Shown: piece by piece, positions 1 through 5,765 of the stretch
Position numbering within the stretch: position 1 is the first letter of the stretch
Layout: every line of letters begins with the position of its first letter
NCBI GenBank assembly: GCA_964583095.1
Contig: CAZOVB010000098.1
Location: forward strand, 1-11,055
Direction: 5' to 3'
DNA: 11,055 nt
Origin: CAZOVB01 sp964583095
GTDB lineage: Bacteria; Planctomycetota; Phycisphaerae; SM23-33
Translations under genes and position numbers: made by a program
The notes under the pieces: model-generated
Databases searched by the model: none
What the model saw: the letters and a program-made list of their open reading frames with translations, nothing else
Told to the model about the DNA's origin: nothing

Positions 1-419
1 GGATGGTCTTTGTATCGGCGGATTTCCTCGACCGTGAAGGGCAGCAATTCCAGTACGGCCGTTCGCCCGGCCAGCGACTGGGAGACCGCCTTATGCACTT
101 GGGGTTGGTGACTTCCGGTCAGGATGAATCGACCCGGCTGTCGATCTGCATCGATCATGCCTTGCAGATAGCTCAGTAGATCGGGCATGCGTTGGATTTC
201 GTCCAGGATCGCCCCGTGGGCGACGGTCTCAAGAAGCCCGCGTGGATCTGCGACAGCTTGAGCACGAATATCCGGGTCTTCCAGCGACAGGTACGCGTGT
301 TTGGGAAAAGCCATCTTCGCCAATGTCGTCTTGCCGGACTGGCGCGGCCCGAGGACCGTCACGGCTGGATACTCGGCCGCACATTGCATCAGCTCGTTCT
401 TAATCTTCCTCGTAATCAT
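1..419 (-). CDS. AAA_14/DUF4143-type ATPase, N-terminal part (cut by window edge)
   Basis: The minus strand reads from an ATG at 419 to the window edge without a stop, giving 139 residues of an incomplete protein. Visible motifs are Walker A GPRQSGKTT (residues 24-32), Walker B ILDEIQ (71-76), a sensor-like strand FILTGSHQ (98-105) and SLAGR (115-119). This order, with the short basic start MITRKI, is typical of the AAA_14 P-loop ATPases that carry a C-terminal DUF4143 nuclease-like domain. That second half would lie beyond position 1 and is not seen. These proteins are common, often solitary and of uncertain biological role; ATP binding is the only function supported here. No clear Shine-Dalgarno precedes the ATG. 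A TACAAT hexamer lies about 9 bp upstream, which could mean a very short leader. The gene is divergent from nothing close and shows no functional tie to its neighbours. Confidence 0.88.
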   Translation of the reverse strand, partial: MITRKIKNELMQCAAEYPAVTVLGPRQSGKTTLAKMAFPKHAYLSLEDPDIRAQAVADPRGLLETVAHGAILDEIQRMPDLLSYLQGMIDADRQPGRFILTGSHQPQVHKAVSQSLAGRTAVLELLPFTVEEIRRYKDH

Positions 420-438
420 GCGTGCATTGTACCAGGTT

Positions 439-474
439 CTGTGCAAATCACAGGTGAGACTTCAGTATTGCACA
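439..474. promoter_or_regulatory. Inverted repeats upstream of the AAA ATPase start
   Basis: A 15-bp dyad, CTGTGCAAATCACAG (439-453), sits 20 bp upstream of the ATPase start codon. A second pairing, TGTGCAA (440-446) with TTGCACA (468-474), overlaps it. The position and symmetry fit a protein-binding operator, possibly autoregulatory. The regulator is unknown and the site could be chance; nothing else in the window shares it. Confidence 0.3.
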
Positions 475-538
475 TCGCTAGCTCAGGGACGAAGATATCC
501 CCTCGGCCGATTGCCATCAGCGCCCCAGCCAAGCCTCC

Positions 539-606
539 CTCTGCTCCTCCCATCGCAGCGGCAGGCCTGCCTGCCGCAAGCAGGCCTGCCTGCCGAAGGC
601 AGGTTT
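539..606. repeat. Dispersed GC-rich hairpin repeat, copy 1
   Basis: A repeat of about 66 bp begins with CTCTGCTCCTCCCATCGCAG and continues into palindromic units, including GGCAGGCCTGCC (a perfect 12-bp palindrome) and CCTGCC-GAA-GGCAGG (6-bp stem, 3-base loop). It matches 2239-2304 at 62 of 66 positions with no gaps. It begins 23 bp past the stop codon of the radical SAM gene, so its hairpins could act as an RNA 3' end or stabiliser for that gene. There is no T-run to make it a canonical intrinsic terminator. The rest of 420-628 holds no gene that I can support. Confidence 0.8.
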
Positions 607-628
607 CGTGTGATGGAGCCGGACAAGG

Positions 629-2002
629 TTACGGTGCTCTGTGGGCCGACGAGTTGCAACTACCGTATGCAGCGCGGCGGGCTATTCTCCCAATCAACCC
701 CATCAAGCCGAATTTTCCCAGGCTCGCGGCGATTCGACCATACTTGCGGTATAGCAGGTTGAAGAGAAAGAACGCCCTCCGCTGGCGTCGCTGCGACGGG
801 ACTCGCCGGAGGATGTTCGGCCAGGAATAGAAGTCCGCGTAAAGGCCGCGGTAGCCGTGCTCAAGGATCTCAGCCGTCATGTTGCACGGCCTAAACACAG
901 CGTGCGACGTGGTGTAGTGGTCCCAGTTGTGGTCGAAGATCCGGCCCTCGCCGGACAGTTTACGATGCAGGGCCGTACCAGGGTACGGAGTGAGAATGTG
1001 TGCCGTCATGGTCTCGACCCGCTGTTGGACCAGCCAGTCGCGGGTGAGGTCAAAAACGTCGGGGCCGTCGTGGTCGAATCCCAGTACAATGCTGGCGTTG
1101 ACCATCATTCCGCGGTCGTGGATTTTGCCGATGGTGTCGTTGTACTCCGACACGAGGTTCTGCCGCTTGCCGCTGCTCGAGAGATTTCGCGAGTTGATGG
1201 TCTCGAAGCCGATGAACAGGCTCTGGCAGCCGGCCCGTGCCATCAGGTCCAGCAGATCGTCGCACCGGCCGACGTCCGCCGACACGGCCGCGTGCCAGGT
1301 CAGGCCCATCGACTCTATGGCGACGAGCAGCTTGCGGGCGAAACCGCGGTCGCCGATCAGGTTGTCATCAATGAACATGACGTGGCAGGTGTTCAACGAT
1401 TCGATTTCTCGCAGGATGTGGGCGATGGGCTTGGTGCGGAAGGCCGACCGGATGGTTGGTACGCTGTTGTAGCAGAAGTCGCACCGCCATGGGCAGCCGC
1501 GACTGACAGTGATCGTGTTGGTGTACAGATAGTTCTTGCCGGCGAGCAGGTCCCACCGGGGCGGGGGGCACAGGGACATGTCCGGCGGGCTGTCGTGGAT
1601 GTATATGCGGCGCAGTCGTCCCCCGGCCGCGTCTTGCAGCACCTGCGACCACAGCCCTTCGGCCTCGCCAAGGACAACGGCGTCGGCGTTGGCGAGGCAC
1701 TCGTCGGGGCAAGACGAGACATGCACGCCTCCCATCACCACCGGCACCCCCCGTGCCCGGTAGGTGGCCGCTATTTGAGCGGCCCGGCCAGCCGTATCGA
1801 CCTTCACGGTAATGCCAACCAGGTCCGGCCGGGCACCATTGTCATGCCTGGCTCGCTCCACGTTCTCGTCGACCAATTCCACCTCGTGCGGCGGCGTCAG
1901 CGATGCCAGCACCAGCAGCGACAGCGGGGGAGCCATGTGCGTCTTGAGGGCCGAATCCATCGGCCGGCAGCTCATTCGTGGACAGATTAACCTGATTCGC
2001 AC
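629..2002 (-). CDS. B12-binding-domain radical SAM protein (DUF4070 type)
   Basis: This is a 457-residue radical SAM enzyme. Residues 1-130 form a cobalamin-binding-like Rossmann domain, with APPLSLLVLASLTPPHEVEL (24-43) and the typical GGVHVSSCPDECLANADAVV stretch (91-110) followed by LGEAEG. The [4Fe-4S]/SAM motif CPWRCDFC is at 170-177 (Cys170, 174, 177). After the core come LTPYPGTALHRKL (337-349) and FYSWPNILRR (391-400), features of the C-terminal DUF4070 region. The tail is basic and partly hydrophobic. The usual B12 DxHxxG motif is absent (VDENVER at 44-50), so cobalamin may bind without a lower His ligand or not at all. The GTG start is supported by AAGAGGAG (plus-strand 2012-2019) 9 nt upstream. 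The gene is alone, with repeats on both sides and no pathway partner, so substrate and reaction cannot be assigned. Relatives include lipid, hopanoid and natural-product modifying enzymes, which is only a broad analogy. Confidence 0.92.
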   Translation of the reverse strand: MRIRLICPRMSCRPMDSALKTHMAPPLSLLVLASLTPPHEVELVDENVERARHDNGARPDLVGITVKVDTAGRAAQIAATYRARGVPVVMGGVHVSSCPDECLANADAVVLGEAEGLWSQVLQDAAGGRLRRIYIHDSPPDMSLCPPPRWDLLAGKNYLYTNTITVSRGCPWRCDFCYNSVPTIRSAFRTKPIAHILREIESLNTCHVMFIDDNLIGDRGFARKLLVAIESMGLTWHAAVSADVGRCDDLLDLMARAGCQSLFIGFETINSRNLSSSGKRQNLVSEYNDTIGKIHDRGMMVNASIVLGFDHDGPDVFDLTRDWLVQQRVETMTAHILTPYPGTALHRKLSGEGRIFDHNWDHYTTSHAVFRPCNMTAEILEHGYRGLYADFYSWPNILRRVPSQRRQRRAFFLFNLLYRKYGRIAASLGKFGLMGLIGRIARRAAYGSCNSSAHRAP

Positions 2003-2238
2003 CTACTGTGGCTCCTCTTGGGCGGTGGGACTCCGTCCCCCAGTAACGCCTACGATACCCGGACGCCGGTCTGGAATAAAGGCGTCTCCTCTGGAAGAGC
2101 CGCGGGTACGCCATGGCCGACCAGCCGCGACCGTCTGATGCAATCGGTTACGATGGTCCACATTCGCCCCAACCAATAAAAGACTTCCTAACACCCGACG
2201 GCGGCTGGCAGCGGCAAAAGACTTGGCCCATGACATTC

Positions 2239-2306
2239 CTCTGCTCATCCCACCGCACCGGCAGGCCTGCCTGCCGCAAGCAGGCCTGCCCGCCGAAGGC
2301 AGGTTC
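2239..2306. repeat. Dispersed GC-rich hairpin repeat, copy 2
   Basis: This copy matches 539-604 at 62 of 66 positions in the same orientation, exactly 1,700 bp away. It holds the same nested palindromes. The second hairpin is weakened, because a C at 2291 replaces the T at 591. Its first 20 bases, beginning CTCTGCTCATCCCACC, recur at 5367-5386 with one change, but there the GC-palindrome core is missing and the sequence passes almost directly to CAGGTTC. The repeat family is therefore modular. Copies 1 and 2 bracket the radical SAM gene. Confidence 0.8.
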
Positions 2307-2496
2307 AAGCCGGCCCCGGTCGCACTCGGCCGGTGCAAGACAAGCCTCCAGGCGGTGTCCCTTGGCGCCGGATGCGTTCAGTTTGCTGTTGGCGGCCGGC
2401 GCCGCCCATCTCGTCGGTGCAAGAATGATCTGTCAAGACCGATGGCTCCGGAAGATTGGGATCAGCCCGGCCTGGCCTGCGACCCTCAACCCACAG

Positions 2497-2707
2497 CCGA
2501 TCTGCCCTGGTCAGTTCCGTCTTGACGGGGGCAGAGCAGGTTGTCATCCTGTCCGAATCGATTCGGCGGTGGCTCGGGGATGGCCTCCGGGCAACAAAGC
2601 CGATCCCAGCAGGCCAGGATGACAGTTCGGATAATGAACGGGGCGGATCGCATGCCGATTCGCAGAGCGGGCAGACCTCGCAGTTTCCCCCTCTCCCCAA
2701 GCTCCTG
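2497..2707. repeat. 211-bp long direct repeat, copy A
   Basis: By eye this stretch matches 5534-5743 with a single one-base difference, an extra T in copy A at TTTCCCC near 2683-2685. Such identity between non-coding copies 3,037 bp apart points to recent duplication or gene conversion. Internal structure includes TGTCATCCTG (2542-2551) paired with CAGGATGACA (2615-2624) around a 63-bp loop, and the perfect 14-bp palindrome CCGAATCGATTCGG (2553-2566). TTGACG (2522-2527) and GATAAT (2630-2635) resemble promoter hexamers but are about 100 bp apart, so they do not form one promoter. The element ends 94 bp before the sulfatase start. It encodes no recognisable protein. It could be a MITE-like element, a structured RNA or a shared regulatory region. 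Confidence 0.9.
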
Positions 2708-2801
2708 CCCCCGGCCTACCTGGAATCACATTTCCTTTCCGTCAGTCATCAGATGTACATGAAATCCTAAACAAGAAAACCGAGCCAGGAATACACAACC
2801 A

Positions 2802-4118
2802 ATGAACATTCTATACCTGCACACACACGACGCAGGCCGTTACTGCCAGCCTTACGGCTACAACATTCCAACACCGAACCTTCAGCGTTTCGCAGAAGAT
2901 GGCGTGCTGTTTCGCCAGGCTTTTTGCGCAGCTCCAACCTGCTCGCCCAGCCGGGCAGCGCTGCTCACCGGTCAATACCCTCACCAGTGTGGAATGTTCG
3001 GCCTCGCGAATGGAAACGACAGTTTCAGGCTCAAGGACTATTCGATGCACCTTTGCCAATTCCTGGGCCGCAACGGATACCGAACCGCCTTGGCAGGGAT
3101 GCAGCATGAGACCGGGCACCAGCCTGATGAAGTGGCTGACCTGGACTACGAGGATATCTTGACTACGGAGGACAATGGTACAAACGATCAGCCGGCCGCC
3201 CACTACGCCGCAGAACGATTTCTCCTCGAAAAGCAGGACCGTCCTTTTTTCCTGAGCGTGGGTTTCGGAGAGCCCCACCGGGACAACAACCGTGGCGGGG
3301 GCCGATTCAGCTATTTGCCGGGTATCGAAAACATACCGGTTGACGACCGCTACTGCCGAGCCCCGGAGCCGATTCCGGACACATCGAGAACCCGGCATGA
3401 CATGGCCAACTTCAACGTGGCGATGGATATTCTGGACCGTAAGATTGGCCACGTCCTCGATGCTCTGGATCGCAGTGGGCAGGCTTCCAACACCCTCGTC
3501 TTGATTACCACCGACCACGGGATCGCCTGGCCTCATGGAAAAGGCAACCTGACCGACATGGGCTGCGGTGTCATGATGATGATGCGCGGACCCGAAGGTT
3601 CCGTCTTCCGGGGCGGCAAGGTCATCGATGCGCTGACTTCGCATATCGACTTTTTCCCTACTGTCTGTGATGTAGCCGGGTTGGAATCGCCGGACTGGCT
3701 GGAAGGCAAGTCGCTCGTCCCCCTCGCCTCCGGGCAACAGGACAATGTGAGGGATTCTCTCTTTACCCAGCAAACATACCATTCTGGATTCTTTGATCCT
3801 CAACGGGCTGTTCGGACCCAGCGCTACAAATACATCCTCCGCAAAGACACCCCTCACTTGCGGATCGTGGACCCCGGGCCAACCAACGACTGGATGGCCG
3901 AGTTGGGCTTCCGGAAGGTTCCCCCGCAAACGGAGACCGAACTGCTCTACGATCTCTGGCTGGACCCGCTTGAAATGGTGAATCGCGCGGCAGACCCCTC
4001 CTACTCCGAAATCCGAGCCGACCTCTGCACGAGGCTGGAAGACTGGATGCACGAAACGGGAGACGTTTTCCCCATCAATGCCTTCCCCGAACCGCGCAAG
4101 CAAAGGAAGAGACCTTGA
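2802..4118 (+). CDS. S1-family sulfatase, SGSH (N-sulfoglucosamine sulfohydrolase)-like
   Basis: This 438-residue type I sulfatase would hydrolyse sulfate esters or sulfamates on a sugar. The active-site signature CSPSRAALLTG (47-57) contains Cys47, which must mature to formylglycine, and Arg51. A metal-binding Asp10 lies in THDAGRY; DHG (238-240) with Lys247, and His281, fit the remaining metal and substrate positions. The overall pattern follows human SGSH: APTCSPSRAALLTGQYPHQ, then FGEPHR (155-160), and a C-terminal WMHETGDVF that parallels the WQWETHDPW of SGSH. An N- or O-sulfated hexosamine is therefore a plausible substrate, but specificity is inferred. No signal peptide is visible and the upstream frame closes at 2760-2762, so the enzyme is probably cytosolic. 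A formylglycine-generating enzyme must be encoded elsewhere. The ATG has a weak CCAGGA about 11 nt upstream. It heads the catabolic cluster. Confidence 0.94.
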   Translation: MNILYLHTHDAGRYCQPYGYNIPTPNLQRFAEDGVLFRQAFCAAPTCSPSRAALLTGQYPHQCGMFGLANGNDSFRLKDYSMHLCQFLGRNGYRTALAGMQHETGHQPDEVADLDYEDILTTEDNGTNDQPAAHYAAERFLLEKQDRPFFLSVGFGEPHRDNNRGGGRFSYLPGIENIPVDDRYCRAPEPIPDTSRTRHDMANFNVAMDILDRKIGHVLDALDRSGQASNTLVLITTDHGIAWPHGKGNLTDMGCGVMMMMRGPEGSVFRGGKVIDALTSHIDFFPTVCDVAGLESPDWLEGKSLVPLASGQQDNVRDSLFTQQTYHSGFFDPQRAVRTQRYKYILRKDTPHLRIVDPGPTNDWMAELGFRKVPPQTETELLYDLWLDPLEMVNRAADPSYSEIRADLCTRLEDWMHETGDVFPINAFPEPRKQRKRP

Positions 4119-4278
4119 TTTCCATTTGCCCAGAAGACATCAAGCAAACGCAAGTTCTCGTCGGTGGCGGTGGCGCGAGCGTCCTGCTCGTTGAGAAAAG
4201 CCAGGCCACCGGTTCCAGCCGCCCCGAACGGAAGGATTGGAAAGCCCGGCACGAATTACACAATAAGGAATATTGAGT
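4119..4278. other. Spacer with EQDARAT-type dispersed repeat
   Basis: The 160 bp between the sulfatase and the esterase hold no gene. Positions 4164-4195 include a hairpin, CGAGC-GTCCT-GCTCG (4176-4190), within a sequence that reads NEQDARATAT on the minus strand. From memory, that string is a frequent spurious translation of a dispersed intergenic repeat in planctomycete genomes. The last 15 bases supply AAGGAA (4265-4270), the ribosome binding site of the next gene. Confidence 0.55.
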
Positions 4279-5301
4279 ATGGATATAGTGATACACGATG
4301 GTATCGATTTTCACAATGTTTGTGAGTTGAATCCCGCCCCGGGGGGCGGCTTGTATTGCCATCGTTTCCCGAGTTCGCTTCGAGAGAGCGCGGGTATCAG
4401 TCAGAACGGTCAATTCATGACTCGCATGGCTGCCAAATGTGAGTTACGCTTCAGGAGCACCGGTTCTTGTCGCGTGTTTCTGAGTAGCACCGAAAACATT
4501 CGGCTTTACCTTTATCGAGGAGACTTGCTTGTCGATACATTTGAACTGCAGGCGCACCAGGTAAAGGGCGTTACGGCGCAGGTTCCCGCGATCGAACCGG
4601 CCGCAGACCCGGAGGTCTACCCCTCGCGTTATCCCCGTGACCTATGGAGGATCTGCTGCCCCGGCGGGGAACTCATTTATCATGGACGTGACCCGATGGG
4701 TGGCAGGGTCGATCCGCCAGAAACGTCTGAATTGCCTTCCATACGCTGGCTCGCTTATGGCAGCAGCATTACCATGGCGCAAAGAACATGGCACGGCTAT
4801 GTGGAAGTTGCCGCGGAAGAATTGGGTTGGGACTCGCTGAATTTAGGGATGAGCGGGTCCTGCCGGTTGGAACCGGAGATTGCCGACTGGATCGCATCCC
4901 GTGATGATTGGACGGTCGCCACGTTTGAACTGGGCATAAATATGATCGGTCAGTTCGCTCCAGAAGAGTTTGAGCGGCGGGCTCGCAATCTCCTGGAAAC
5001 CTGTCTGGAAGCTCGAGGAGATACCCGCTTCTTGCTGATCGACCTGATCCGATGTTCCGCCGACGCCCGAATTGAACCGGACCTCGGCGTGCGACATGCA
5101 CAGGCATACCGGGAAATACTGGACCGGCTCACCCATGAGTTGGGAAGGGAAGACCGGGTTCAGCGATTGAACGGACGGGAGTGGGTCCCGGATTTCCGGG
5201 GCTTTCGTGCGGACCTGGTGCATCCGGACGAGCCTGCGTATTTTCGCATGGGTCTCCGACTGGCGGACCATTTGCGGAATGTGGGACCCTCAGCCCAATG
5301 A
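4279..5301 (+). CDS. SGNH/GDSL-like hydrolase, probable carbohydrate esterase
   Basis: The product of 340 residues has two parts. Residues 1-150 look like a beta-rich N-terminal domain; residues 156-335 form an SGNH hydrolase fold. Block I is WLAYGSSITMAQ (157-168) with Ser163 as likely nucleophile; GSSI replaces the classical GDSL. Block II is LNLGMSGS (187-194), block III is ELGINM (217-222) with Asn221, and block V is DLVHPD (312-317) with Asp312 and His315. This layout is common in carbohydrate deacetylases found beside glycosidases, so removal of acetyl or other acyl groups from an oligosaccharide is likely. No signal peptide is visible. I chose ATG at 4279 because AAGGAA lies 8 nt upstream; a TTG at 4273 would sit only 2 nt from that site and adds just two residues. 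It follows the sulfatase on the same strand and is probably co-transcribed with it. Confidence 0.88.
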   Translation: MDIVIHDGIDFHNVCELNPAPGGGLYCHRFPSSLRESAGISQNGQFMTRMAAKCELRFRSTGSCRVFLSSTENIRLYLYRGDLLVDTFELQAHQVKGVTAQVPAIEPAADPEVYPSRYPRDLWRICCPGGELIYHGRDPMGGRVDPPETSELPSIRWLAYGSSITMAQRTWHGYVEVAAEELGWDSLNLGMSGSCRLEPEIADWIASRDDWTVATFELGINMIGQFAPEEFERRARNLLETCLEARGDTRFLLIDLIRCSADARIEPDLGVRHAQAYREILDRLTHELGREDRVQRLNGREWVPDFRGFRADLVHPDEPAYFRMGLRLADHLRNVGPSAQ

Positions 5302-5396
5302 TTTACTGAACCTTTGCCGAATTGACCCTTCACCCCATCGAATCAAACCAACATCGGTAGCTCGCCCTCTGCGCATCCCACCGCACGAACAGGTTC

Positions 5397-5461
5397 CCTT
5401 CGACTGGGCTCAGGGCAGACCCTCGGGCTCGTCCGTCTTCGCTTCGCTACACCGCGACAAG
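5397..5461. repeat. Dispersed repeat module related to 8996-9060
   Basis: Aligned without gaps, 5402-5461 and 9001-9060 agree at 46 of 60 positions. The best block is CTCGGGCTCG, with a shared CTTCGCT and GACAAG end. Both copies lie just downstream of a gene in the plus orientation. The divergence shows an older repeat family than the 211-bp element. Function unknown. Confidence 0.6.
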
Positions 5462-5533
5462 CCGATGTCCTTGGCAAGGTTTTGGAGGCCGGGGGGACAC
5501 GCCCGGCTCGAGGCCCTCGACGAGCAGGACCAC

Positions 5534-5743
5534 CCGATCTGCCCTGGTCAGTTCCGTCTTGACGGGGGCAGAGCAGGTTGTCATCCTGTCCGAATCGATT
5601 CGGCGGTGGCTCGGGGATGGCCTCCGGGCAACAAAGCCGATCCCAGCAGGCCAGGATGACAGTTCGGATAATGAACGGGGCGGATCGCATGCCGATTCGC
5701 AGAGCGGGCAGACCTCGCAGTTCCCCCTCTCCCCAAGCTCCTG
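5534..5743. repeat. 210-bp long direct repeat, copy B
   Basis: This is the second copy of the element at 2497-2707, in the same orientation, differing by one T in a T/C-rich run. The 14-bp palindrome is at 5590-5603 and the long-range inverted repeat at 5579-5588 and 5652-5661. It ends 22 bp before the TTG start of the propeller glycosidase, so any promoter, regulatory or RNA activity in the element would act directly on that gene. Copies A and B bracket the sulfatase and esterase genes as a direct repeat pair. Confidence 0.9.
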
Positions 5744-5765
5744 ATCCAGACTCAGTCTATTTCCT

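Larger units (their letters stand above)
2003..2801. other. 800-bp gene-free region with mosaic repeats
   Basis: No reading frame here resembles a protein on either strand. The part next to the radical SAM gene (2003-2040) holds its ribosome binding site and a tiny GGGAC-TCC-GTCCC hairpin (2027-2039). From 2239 onward it is repeat-derived: a GC hairpin repeat (2239-2304), then about 190 bp of unique sequence, then the 211-bp element (2497-2707). The last 94 bp before the sulfatase are less GC-rich and must hold its leader, with CCAGGA at 2785-2790 as a weak ribosome binding site. I see no convincing -35/-10 pair. The region separates divergently transcribed genes, so promoters in both directions are expected within it. 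Confidence 0.7.
5302..5765. other. 464-bp gene-free gap holding repeat modules
   Basis: Nothing here looks coding. In order it holds: the 20-base start of the hairpin repeat family (5367-5386); a repeat module (5397-5461) related to one after the GH42 gene; a short unique stretch with an inverted repeat-like CGAGG/CCTCG region; and copy B of the 211-bp element (5534-5743). Only 22 bp then remain before the start of the next gene. I see no intrinsic terminator after the esterase, so read-through from the sulfatase-esterase pair into the glycosidase pair is possible. Confidence 0.65.

Noticed and set aside
541..604. Tandem CAGGCCTGCC units as a CRISPR array
   Set aside because: The units are nested palindromes without regular unique spacers and occur as single compact copies; no cas genes are present.
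857..1990. Long plus-strand open frame (377 codons) across the radical SAM gene
   Set aside because: It is antisense to a gene with clear domains, a CxxxCxxC motif and a ribosome binding site; its own translation has no recognisable features.
2027..2039. GGGAC-TCC-GTCCC hairpin as a terminator or riboswitch
   Set aside because: The stem is only 5 bp with no T-run, and it lies upstream of the radical SAM start; too small to support either call.
2113..2622. Open frames through the 2.0-2.7 kb intergenic region
   Set aside because: Their translations run through palindromic repeats and the 211-bp element, and similar peptides recur at 5.4-5.7 kb only because the DNA is repeated.
2522..2635. TTGACG and GATAAT as a promoter in the 211-bp element
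   Set aside because: The hexamers are about 100 bp apart instead of about 17, and neither has a suitable partner.
2811..4103. 430-codon minus-strand frame opposite the sulfatase
   Set aside because: It is a shadow of GC-rich coding sequence; the plus strand carries the sulfatase active-site motifs.
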